NCBI GenBank assembly: GCA_944989445.1
Contig: CALYLW010000058.1
Location: 496,001 to 560,000, forward strand
Reading direction: 5' to 3'
From: Ampullaceana balthica
Taxonomy: Eukaryota > Mollusca > Gastropoda > Lymnaeidae
Length of the DNA: 64,000 nt
The notes below the pieces were generated by a model. It did not search any database and had not been told where the DNA came from. It worked only from the letters and a program-made list of their open reading frames with translations. Of this stretch, positions 28,801-40,800 are shown piece by piece; the stretch's first letter is position 1, and each line of letters opens with the position of its first letter. The translations under genes and the position numbers were made by a program.

Positions 28801-31800
28801 TAGCCACCAATTTATTTGGTATTATTTAGTAAATAATAAACTGCAAATTAGTATTGTTCCTGTCCTATGCATTTTTTATATTCACGTTGTATGACGTCAC
28901 TGTGAGACTGTGTAATTATTGTCATAAATAAAATAAGAGAAATTGAATTATTTTTTCTAACAAATAAAAAAAACGCAAAGCTGAAACTTGTCAATTTATC
29001 AAGGCGCCAAACAATAAATTAGCCAAGGGCGCCAAAAACCTAGTTACGCCTCTGAGAATACGTCTGTCTGCAGAAGAGAATAGCTGACAAGCGGGTGAGT
29101 AGACAAAAGAAAGTTCAGTACCGTAGGAAGGGTATGAGTCGGAAAAGAAGTGGTGACAGAGAACAGACAGTTTCTAATCAATTTGTGCTTATATCCAATA
29201 TTTGGTAAGGAGATAATTTTCATTCAGTTTGATAAACCTTATTAAATTAATCTTAATATCCATTGTTCTTAGTATCCATTGTGTCTAACAGTTTAAGCAT
29301 TAATTGTGAAACTTTATCTCTTACTCCTTTTTTGTGTTGTATAAGCCTATGATCACAAAAAATCCTATTTGAGTTTTACTCACTGTATCACAGAATGAAA
29401 TTTTGCCGCCTAGACCTGCCACAATAGTTGTAGCACCTTCAAGTTTGACTACTGTCATGCAACGGAGGCAGCTGGATGTATAATGAGCAATGGCCTCCTG
29501 AAATTTATGTTTTTTAATTTCAAAAATAACTTCAACATGTCCTTGAGATATTTAAGTTTAGGCAGCTGATGGCATAAACAAAACAAAATGTACAAAATCT
29601 AACGCTAACATCATAGCAGATGGTAACAGTTCTTGGAAGTCACATGGTCTGCCATATCATTCATACCTTAACTAAACAAAATTGATACATTTTTTAGTCC
29701 TATTAGCTAAAAACTTATTTATTTGGCTATGTACTTCAATTATTGAACATCATAACAAGTCTGATTTAAACAGGTTATTTAACATATTTTTAAAACATGT
29801 TGTGGGTAACAGATAGCTTCCCATTTGTTAATCTAAGAATTTGTTTGTGTGATAAGGTCCAATAAAACAATGAATGGCCAAAATTTGAAAACAATTAAAC
29901 TTACTGAGCTAGTTTCCAGCAAACTGAAAAGCAGAACACCAAAATTGGAGTACGCCACATATAAACTCTCATCCACGACCTGCAGTTCAATAACAGACCC
30001 GTGGTTTCCAGGAAAACGAGACATTTTCTTGTCACGGTCTGGTTGGGCATCAGTGAAAGCTTTCAAGGATTTGCTGTCAAATTTTGATGATGACTTTTTT
30101 GACACCTTGTGTTTTCCAGATTGAGAAAATGTTGGAGTGAAAGAATGCAGACTGGTACCGTCAGGTTTGGTTTTATCTCTTTTCTTACGCCTTAACTCTT
30201 GTTCATCTTCAGAGCTGTCACACAGGATTGGGATGTTGGAAGAAGACTTAACTCTTCTAACAGAACTTGGCTCCAAACTTTTGATTTCCTTCAACACTTT
30301 TATACGCTCTGTAATTCTAAAGATAAAGTAAATATGTTAATCAACTATTTTTGCTTAAAAGTTTATCATTTTGAAAAAATTATTTTTTTGCCCCAAATCA
30401 TAATCATACATATTCTTCTTTCAATTTGCTATTGTTTGTTACCTTCCTCTTAGACACTTAAAAATGAGTAAAACATTTTGAGACATAGGAATTAAATAAT
30501 ACATAGTAACAAAAAAGGGCATGTTAGATATTTTGAAAATTTTTGACTTTTTAAAGTGTCTTATCAACCAAGGGACTTGTTTTGGTAATTATCCTGAACG
30601 CTACATTGGGTAAACTAACCCTTCTGAATCAACCAATCCAAAGCTTGTCGATGAATCACAGGCTGCAATAGTCACGGGTGCAGGTCTGGCAGGTATCAAA
30701 CCTCCTACCTCTGATACAGGCAGTAGTGTTGTAATTGATCTCTCACTACCCCTATCACTATTGCTCTTCTCACACAAGGACACAGTTTCATTAATTCTGG
30801 TGGGAGAAGCCCCTGTTTTCTCTTTGACCTCTCTATCGGGACTTTCAAACTTCTGAGATTCATCAGATGAAGATGAGAAAATTATATGCCGACGGCGCAT
30901 CCTTCTCAAATCGCTTATGTCTCGCTCCTGCCTTGTTCGTCTCTTTTTCTTTTTTCCACTGTCTGAACTGACAACTGAGGGACAGACTGATACAGATTCT
31001 TCAAAGTTCCTCTCCATAAGATGCAAGGCTTCTGCTGATCTTAAAGCCTTTTTATCCAAGTTGCCAGAAATATCTGTTCAAGAATTATATAAAAACAAAT
31101 ATTAACAAAACATCCACCTGAAGACAATGACACAGCTTTAGATAGATGAATTATAAAAATGTAGAGGAATACCTTTTGAATAACATAAAAACTGATTACT
31201 TCTAATCCAAAATAACTAGCATTTTATTTTCTGTCCTTAACTTTCTGACAGCTTTACCTTTGGAATGTTGTGTTTCTATTCTATCCAGGGGGACCGAGCA
31301 AGGCTTGATCACTTTTGACCAATTATTATTTATGTTATTTCCTTCAGGCAACTTTGTGACATGTTGATCACATGGGTCTGACATGATAGTAGACAGAGAA
31401 TTCTTATCTAACAAGGCATTTTTGCGACAGTAAAAAGAAATTTTTTCTCCAAGGGAACTCCCACTAACAATGCTGCAGCAGCTTGCACCACTAATGGTGT
31501 CAGAATCTTCTCCAGCACAGTGCTGGTTGTTGTGTGATCTGACTGGCTTGGGCACAGAAGGCAAATCTAGGATACAAGAAATCACAAGTGTACAATTAAT
31601 AACAAATTATGTTTTAGTTTCTTAGTATGAAGAGAGGAAAAGTATATTGAAGATTTCTTTTAACTTTTTTTTATTTCCAACTGTGATGTAAGAATTGGAC
31701 TTTTAAAAATATTTATGATGTTACAACAATGTGAACATCCTGGCTTACATGGCAGAGCAAATAATATTGGACTATGCACAGAAGTAATGTGGGCAGAATT

Positions 31801-34800
31801 CAGAGATGTATGGACCAATAAACATTTGTTTAGAGAATCTGAAATATATTTCTTCCAAGACTGTGTTTGATTATTTTGGATTTATAATTATACGGGTGAT
31901 AACCCGTCAAAAATGACGGAAGTTTTCAAAATATATACACATCAGATTAAAAAATAACGTAATACAGAACTTTCATTAATTTTTATTTTATTCCTTTATT
32001 TCCCTATTGAATAATTTTATGCGGACGTTCGAAAAGAGTTATTTTTTGGTGCAGTAATTTGGTGCGCTGCTTTCTAAAATTAGTAGCGTCACTGACAGAC
32101 AGACGGGACAGACAGACGTGACATACATTGCAAATTATGTATATTGATTATTGTTTCTCAATTGAACCTTGAATGTTTCAGGAAATGTTCAACTTATATT
32201 ATAATATTGCTGTAAAATAAAATATCATTCATCAATTTTAGTTGAGAAAGAAAACTTTAGTCTGGGCATTGTTAATCAATATGGATTGATTTGAAGATCA
32301 GTTGTCTAATATTCTTCATGGCTCTGTGGTTAACATCATCCATCTGTGATATATGATCCCATAACATTTGATGGTGCCATACGTGGGATATAAACCCACA
32401 CCTACAAATTAGATATTCACAAGTGCTCTGTGGTACAAGTTATTTAATAATTGTTTGTTTACAATTTTTAAAAAAGGCTGTGTTGTAAAACATACCTTGA
32501 AATACGGTGACATGTCCAGCACCTTCACCCCCTGAGTCATCTGAGTTACACAGAATATGGACATTATCTGGCTTCTTGAACACTGGAGTGGTAGCTCCTG
32601 GACCATTCAACCGAATTACAGGTGCCCTTAAGTTCATCTTGTAATAAATGATTGTAAGTAAAGTTTCAATAGCATTAAATTAAAAGGTTTATGCTTTAAA
32701 TTATTTTCAACAACTTTTTAGTAAATAGCATGTTTATAGTTGAATATATTCCAGTGGTTTCATGTAGCAAAAAGGGTCTTGGTCTGAACTCCATCATCAC
32801 ATCTCCTTAATATATTGGGAGTCACGTGAGTTGCATTTTATATATAAATTGGCTTTAGATGCAAAATAAAATGTGTTCCTATTGGGGTTGTTAATTACGT
32901 GGTTTTTTTTGGCAAACTGATTATCGGTTATGTAAATCCGATTTTAAACCTTTTATCCTTTTATCACTGACATCATAGAAATATATTCATATAAGGAAAG
33001 CTAGAGTATGATATGATTTCGATACCGTAACCAACTAGGGTTGCCAGATGTCCGGTTTTTAACCGGACTGTCCGGTATTATCGTTATTTGTCCAGTTAAA
33101 AAATTGAAGCAATACCGGACATGCATGTGTCCGGTATTTTCAATTTTCGAAGTATTTTCTTTAATTCAATACACTAGTAGGCTTTTTTAAGCAATCTTAA
33201 AATCTTCCGATTATAGAATCGACCGTTTGACCTAATTAGGCATCGAAATTTGCAATTTGGATTGTCATAAAAAACACACCCAATGTCTTTTATTATTTAA
33301 ATGAAGCACGTAAAGAATTAAACGTTATTCTATTCTGGCATTTCAAAACAATTTTTTAACGCCTCACAGACTGATGACGTAATGGGATGTGCCTTGAATC
33401 TGTGAGAAGTGAACTCTGTGTGTTTTTTAATATACCGAATACCTGCACAGAATATAAGGAAGCAATTTCTAAGAACAAGAAATTATTGAAAGCAGCCGAG
33501 TCTAGTGATAAATATAAAGTCAATAAGCGTTTAATTATTTCAAAATGCTGATGTATATTGAGCAGTGTATGTACAGTATTGTACTTACTCAAAGTCTTCA
33601 AAAAAGACAAATATAGAAAGTTCGAGTTTAAAAGCCCCTATCATGAACAAACATGTTTAATGACATAGTCTTGCTATTAGAGTGTCGCAGATTTGCAAAG
33701 CCTAATGGACCGCTTTGCCAAGGCCGCCAGCGATTTCGGCCTAACCATCAACCTCAAAAGACTAACGTGGTGGCCCAGGATGCTGATCCACCCAACATCA
33801 CCATCAATGATTGCCAACTTGAGGCCGTGGAACACTTACATACCTTGGCTCCAATATCACCAACAACTTGTCCCTTGATTCCGACCTAGACATAAGGATG
33901 GACAAGGCGTCCACAACTCTGGCCAGGCTCTCAAAAAGAGTCTGGAACAACAAAAAGCTGACCATCAGAACCAAAATTGCTGTGTACCGTGCATGTGTGC
34001 TAAGCACCCTCCTTTATGCCAGTGAATTCTGGACCATACACCCAGACAAGAAAGGAGATTGAGTGCTTTCCACATGCGCTATCTCTGCACATCCTGGGAA
34101 TCGCCTGGCAGGACCATGTCACCAACAAGTAGGTGCTACAACAGGCAAAAATTCAAAGCATGACAACTCTTCTCCGCTAGCGTCGACTCAGATAGTTGGG
34201 ACAAGTGCGCAGATTAGAGGATGGCAGAATCCTAAAGGACATCCTCTATTCTGAGCTAGCCAAAGGAAAGACGACTACAGGCCGGCCTCACCTCTGTTAC
34301 AAAGATGTCTGCAAGAGAGACCTCAAAGCTATTGGCATTGACATAAATAGTTGGGAGGAATTCGCTGGGGACAGGTACAGATGGAGAAAGGCGTTGACTG
34401 CCAGGCTTAAAGCAGGAGAAAGAAACCTGCAACAGGTCGCAGACGTAAATCGCCTTAAAAGGAAAAGGAGAGCAAATCAGCCAACCACAAATACTACCTT
34501 TCAGTGTCAGAAATGCAGCAAAGGCTGCCATTCGCGAGTGGGCTTGTACAGCCACAGCAGAAGCTGCACAGCCATGCGCGCAAATTCCACAGGAGCACAG
34601 AAAATTCCGTCGTCTTACGAGAAATAAGGAAGCCAACAATCTTGCTATATTTTGATATTTGAAATAATGTAATTTTCTCCAGAAAACATGGCATAAGCAG
34701 ACATATTACCAGACAAAAGAAAAACAATATTATTATTTTATTATATTATTGCATTCATAATCATCCCATATTTTGAAAATATAATAAAGCAAGGATGCTT

Positions 34801-37800
34801 AATGAGATTCCGATCTTATTCTATATTTAATATATGAATGTTGCAACATATCATTTTTATCTTGATTTGATCATATGAATATTAATGACATTTACAGACT
34901 ACAGCACTTTTTGGATTCACACAGTTCACTAAACCTATTCAATGATTCCAAAACCACAAATAATTCATGTTGCTATTTTGGCTTTTTGTGCCATCGACAG
35001 TCGACACTAGTGTCCGGTATTTTGGAGACAGCCATCTGGCAACCCTATAACCAACAGACATAGATGCAACACAGTGTCAAGGTCGAATTCTGTATTTTCT
35101 ACTTTGAGATGAAAATAAACATTTATCTACTGTGTGTTTATTAAAAAACATTTATTTATTTAGCAACATATCATTAATAAACAAAAATAAATTAACTGAG
35201 TTGCAATGATGCTTTTACAAACACACTGCACGGAGCGCTCAAAGCTTATAAATAAACACACCTTGACAGCAATATTGGATAAAAATGTCATTTTATGTCA
35301 AAATTATTTTTTATAAGAAAATGCTTTTTAGCCGTAATACTTACAGGTGCTTCAGGACTCCTGAAACTTCCAAGGTACATAATCGGGCCAGTGAAAAGAC
35401 TGTTGGTGACTTCCCCTAGTGCTGGAGGATTGGCTGTGTTTTCACTGCCCGCTAATTCATTCTGTGCACCAGTCGATCCTGCAGCGCTCAAATAATTTCT
35501 TTCTATAGGGGTCGAGTAGTTGTCTTCATCATTGGTCATCTCAACATCCCTGAGATTCTGGTTCGAACCATCCTTCATTGTGTCTTTATCTAAAAGATTT
35601 TCAGATGGAATCAAAGACACATTTTTTCTTTTCACTGCTGTATCAAGGGGCAGGAATGATGAAAATTTAGCCAGCCAATCAGCTCTGGTCAAAGTTGTGC
35701 CATGGATCACATTAGCGTCCCCAGAGGTGGACGAAACTGTTGCGGAAGACTTGCTGCCGCTACTTCCTTCAGCCGCACACAAGGATTGGTTTATACTGGT
35801 CTCTGACAGAATATCTGCACTGTATGTCCCATGTCTGCTTGTTTTGTCTTTCAATTTCCCAGCAGCTGTTTCTGTGTGGGTAGTCGTGAAGTAATAATAT
35901 TGCTAAATCACTGATACCATACAAATTGCAGTTTTAAGATGTCTAATTTTAATAAGCACAGAGCATGACACTTTTAAATGGATAAAAGAAACCTTAAAAC
36001 ATTTACAAACCTCTTAATAAAGATATCCTTCTGTTAGATATTTCTTGACTTTCTTCCTGAAGCTTCAATAAAATGAGAACAGTAATGAGATATTTTCCAA
36101 CAATCATTTACAAGTACTTTATCTTTAGTGGACATGAAACACAACAGAATGTAACTGGCTCCCTTTCTTTCTCGAGTCCAAAATTAAATAAATAATTGGT
36201 AATTCCTGATTTGTAAAGGCAGAAATTTTATTATTTCATAGTGGATATGACCTTACCTGGCTCCTTCGTTCTGTACATTTGTTAATCTGCACAACCGCCT
36301 GCTCAAGTAGCTTGTGAAGCCTGGTTAATCTTAGGTCCATGTTCATCATTTCCTGCTTGATGTCCTCTTCCCTTTCAGACAGGCTGAGCAGTTCCAAAAC
36401 GGCTGGAGACGTTGACTCTCCTGGAAAAAAGGAAAAGACATTTTTAGTTTAGTGAACTTTCATTCTTTAGCTGCAATCTGCAGAGTTGTTCTCTAGTATG
36501 AAAAGCAATGACCCTTAAATAACCCACTGTCACCGTAACTTCAATCATTTATATAAAAAATGTGTGAGGAAGCAATTCATAGCTCAGACATCCTTTTTAG
36601 TTATGCAAAACGACTATTAAACCAGACTTATGTCTGTAAAGAATTTTAGAAATCAACAACTAGGGAAAGAGTTGTGGAAGAGGTGGAAGATGTCTCACAC
36701 TGAGTCATCACACATATTTAAATAGTGCCATGTGACTTCATCAATTGATCAACCTCAGCATTAAACAAATTACTAAACTTAAATGCCATACACAATTCCG
36801 GACATTTATCTCACATTGATTTGATCTTTGCTTAAATCTATAAGAATCAATTGTATTATAACTCGGCTTTAGAGTTAAGCTTTAGAGTGCTCACCTTGTA
36901 AATCTGTCACCCCCACATCTCTTATATTTTCTCCCGAGGACCTCTCATTGCTGTTGCCACTCCGGGGCTGATCAGGGCACATTGAAGATTCTTTCAAAAC
37001 ACAGTTTTCAGGATCTTTTAACTCGTTTGAGATAGAATCTGATTTGAACATGGGAATAATCCCAATTGAAGATTTGGCTAATGAATCAAGTAGTTCAGAG
37101 CTGGTCGTGGGTGTTGGTAGGCTGGTGGTCTGTGTATCGCTCAAGTTGGATGAGAGACGCTCTTCTAGCCAGGTGCTAGGGGGTAAAGTTAGCCGCACTG
37201 ACGGATGGGATAGTTGGATGTTGGATGGTACAGATGTTTTTTGAGTTTGTGGTGATGTTAAGGACGTTTGTTGAAGAGGGGCCAATGATGATACAGATGT
37301 TTGTTGAAGAGGGGCCAATGATGATACAGATGTTTGTTGAAGAGGGGCCATTGATAAGGGCGTTGGATGGATAGGTGACAAGCTATGTCCACAAGAAATG
37401 GGATTTGATGTGTCATTAGTCTCAAGGGAGCCAACCTGGCCCAGAATTGTCTCAGGTCTATGAAAGCTCATGATGGTAGGAAACTTCTGCATGATATTTT
37501 CACTGGTAAGTTGAGACTTACTTTCTTGTGATGCTGTTCTTTTATCATTGCCAGCTAATTGCTCTTCTTCATTTAGCTTCAAAGTGGTGTTTGTTGATAT
37601 AGTACCAGCTGAGGCAGACTTCTTCCTAATGCTCTCTGGTGAGCATCTAGAGATAGCTACTTTCTCCACACTAAGGCTCATCACTGCTTCTCCACTATCT
37701 GCTGAGGAATGTATTTCCAAGTCACTATCAGAGTCCAGTGAAATGAATTTCTCGGGAGACGTAACTTTTGGGGATGAATCCGCTGATAATACAATTTCAA

Positions 37801-40800
37801 TGTCAGACTCCATGTTTGGACATGTTAACTTTGTAGATTTGTTTAAATGAAAAGAGGCAACATTGGGTGAGTAAGTAGCCACTGTGGTGACATTTACCCC
37901 GATCTCATGAGCTGTACTTCTAGAAGGCATTTCCTTCTCCATACTTACTGTCTCCCACTGACGGTTGACTGGCTGCCCAACTGAAAATCTAGAATTATCT
38001 GGAGTCAACATTTTTGATTCACCTTTTTTTCTCTTAGGTTTTGGAACACCATCAGTTGCCTCAGCATAATTTTTGCCATTTTTCCCTTTTGATTTTTTCT
38101 TTTTCTTGTTTTTGTCAACATTTATATCCACATTGGACTTTGTTCCTGGTCCAAGATCTGAAATAGAGTTCCCACCAATCAAATCTAAGATCTGTTTGCG
38201 TACTGCATCAGGAAGGTCTTCCAGTTTAATTGTGGTGGCGTCTTCGTTGCCTTCTAGGTTAGTTTCAGGGGCACATTCGGTAGAGTCATAGAGGCCCCCA
38301 AGCTGTAGACTGGTTCTTGATGTGTTAGTGGGGGTGCTCTTGTGTTCCTCTCTTGAGTAAAGAAGTTTGGCCAGCTGAAGTCTCTCAGCTCTGTCAATAT
38401 TAAGGTAAAAATCAATTTTCAAAAAAAAATCCTAGGATGCATAAGTCTTTCCAGTCTTTACATTTACTTAATATAAATTTGTATAACACATGTTATGATT
38501 ATGAGTGGGGCTGTTACTTTAAGTGTTTTGGGAGGAAATGGGTTATTTGTTTTAGGATAAATTTATAAACTGGTAAATGGCTTTGACAATACATTTTCAA
38601 TTGTTCTGAGTTGTTCAAAGCATAAAGTCTCTCTTTATTGGTTCTTTCCCATTTCAACCACACAAAAATTGCCACAAAGTTTTAACAATAAAATGTTGGT
38701 TAAAAGTGTTCATAAAAATATAAGCGATCATGTTTGTTAAAAGCAATAATATAGTATATTCTTCTAAAAAATCTGATATTCTGTTAAAAAAATAACTTTA
38801 ACTATTGAGAGCTTGACAGTACAACTTATAAGACAGTACAAAATGAAGTTAGACAGCTTGTCTCACCTTGACCTTGGGGCATTGACCATCTTCTGGAGAC
38901 TATCTTTTGAGATTACATTAGGCTTTGGTTGAGGTTTTTGTGTTGGCTGAAGGTTATCTGCAGGTTTTAAACGCTCAAATTTACCCAATTCCTTATTTGA
39001 TAATTCCACACCAGATTTTGGATTTGTCTGAGATCTCTCTTGATGATACTTTTCTGAAGTATTTTTTACATTTTCTGTCATTTTGTTGACTATTTGAGCA
39101 GCGGATGTCAAAGAAGATGTCTGATCTTTGAGTTTGGAAAGTAGAGTTGAAGATGAACTCTTGACAGAGTCTGAGTTTGTTGTATGCACAAATTTCGTTG
39201 AGTCCTTCAAATGACCTTTTAAGTAAGACTCTTGTTTTTTATTCAGATCATTCATTTTTTTATTTAGAACTTCCCGTTCCTGTCTTTGGATTATAAGATC
39301 CTTTTCAGCTAGAGATGCTTCTCTTTTCTCTCGCAACTCTTTGCACAGGCGTTCAGCCCTCTCCAAAACATTGTTGCTTGCATCATCAATGGAAGTGATG
39401 CGCAAGGTATTGCTATAATTGGTGTTGAGGGTCGATGACACTGCTGTTGAGTTATTATCATTTGATGAGTTACTAGGCTCTTTTGAGGGGTTTCCTGGAT
39501 TTCTTGATACAGTGCCGGAGACTTTTGAAATGTTTGGACCTCTTGAGACATTGCTAAGATCTCTTGAGACATTGCTAGGATCTCTTGAGACATTGCTAGG
39601 ATCTCTTGAGACATTGCTAGGATCTCTTGAGACATTGCTAGGATCTCTTGAGACATTGCTAGGATCTCTTGAGACATTGCTAGGATCTCTTGGGACATTG
39701 CTAGGATCTCTTGAGACATTGCTGGGATCTCTTGAGACATTGCTGGGATCTCTTGAGACATTGCTGGGATCTCTTGAGACATTGCTAGGATCTCTTGAGA
39801 CATTGCTAGGATCTCTTGAGACATTGCTAGGATCTCTTGAGACATTGCTAGGATCTCTTGAGACATTGCTAGGATCTCTTGAGACATTGCTGGGATCTCT
39901 TGGGACATTGCTAGGATCTCTTGGGACATTGCTAGGATCTCTTGGGACATTGCTGGGATCTCTTGAGACATTACTTTTATCTCTTGAGATTTTGCTAAGA
40001 TCTCTTGAGACATTGCTAGGATCTCTTGAGACATTGCTAGGATCTCTTGAGACATTGTTAGGAACTCTTGAGACATTGCTGGGATCTCTTGGGACATTGC
40101 TGGGATCTCTTGAGACATTGCTAGGATCTCTTGAGACATTGCTGGGATCTCTTGAGACATTGCTGGGATCTCTTGAGACATTGCTAGGATCTCTTGGGAC
40201 ATTGCTGGGATCTCTTGAGACATTGCTAGGATCTCTTGAGACATTGCTGGGATCTTTTGAGACATTGCTAGGATCTCTTGGGACATTACTATGATCTCTT
40301 GTTGATTTAGTAGAATTTCTGAATAAATTACTAGCATTAGTTGATAGGCTGATTGGGTCTGTTAAGTTTCTGTCAAGTTTTTGAAAGATTGAAGTTTTGT
40401 AAGGAACATCTTTAACAGTAATATTTTCACCAGAAGAAGGGGCATCTGACTTTGAAGATTTGGGTAAAAGCTCTTGAATGTCGTCTCCATGGCGTGGCCT
40501 CTTTCTTTCTCGTCCAACTGAATCCTCTTGTCTGGAACTCCTCGCCATTTTAAAGTCATTGTGACTTTGATTTGACTTTAAATGACCACGTTTGTTCTCA
40601 ACATGATAGGAATCTTCAAAAGCAGCCAAAAATTTCTCTTTCTGCCGAAAAGAATGCTCATCCCAATCATTGATATCTTCATAATTAACAGTGCGGTTAA
40701 AAGGTCTATAACCATCAAAATCTTTGCTAGCATAATGAAAGTCGCTCTGCTCATAATTCTCAATAGCACCACTGTATAAACCTGAGCCCCAGGGTTCAAA

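Larger units (their letters stand above)
27668..29340 (-). mobile_element. 5'-truncated LINE, CR1/L2-like, interrupted by a hAT element
   Basis: Minus-strand translation joined across the insertion reads SFVYSPACQLFSSADRRIL, then SVPKTQTKTFGERSFSF and PKQWNSLPLNI, typical of the extreme C-terminus of CR1/L2-type reverse transcriptases. The 3' side ends in an (AAT)n microsatellite at about 27668, as for L2/CR1 elements. The upstream limit is approximate. Confidence 0.75.
19775..30316 (-). other. ZNF106: ZNF106 WD40 propeller (nine exons)
   Basis: From the exon at 29905-30316 (IELQVVDESLYVAYSNFG) to 19775-19846. Recognisable blades include CMTVVKLEGATTIVAGLGGK, PVKCLLVMEHLIYLGLATGE, LCVASQDGTILVINA with LTGHTKTSFSLQ, FVYSGSGDSCVIIHNLH and FLFTAGMDRLVRCYD. 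GH and WD dipeptides are mostly lost, as expected for a diverged propeller, but spacing matches human ZNF106. A 75-nt exon at 20093-20167 (RKLVQVYYGAERGVITKIIV) has no long ORF and was found by frame continuity. Confidence 0.9.

Noticed and set aside
39309..40337. Alternative minus-strand frame with MSQEIPA repeats and antisense ETLLGSL frame
   Set aside because: They overlap the RDPSNVS repeat, whose frame alone continues into the ZNF106 exon on both sides and matches splice phases.
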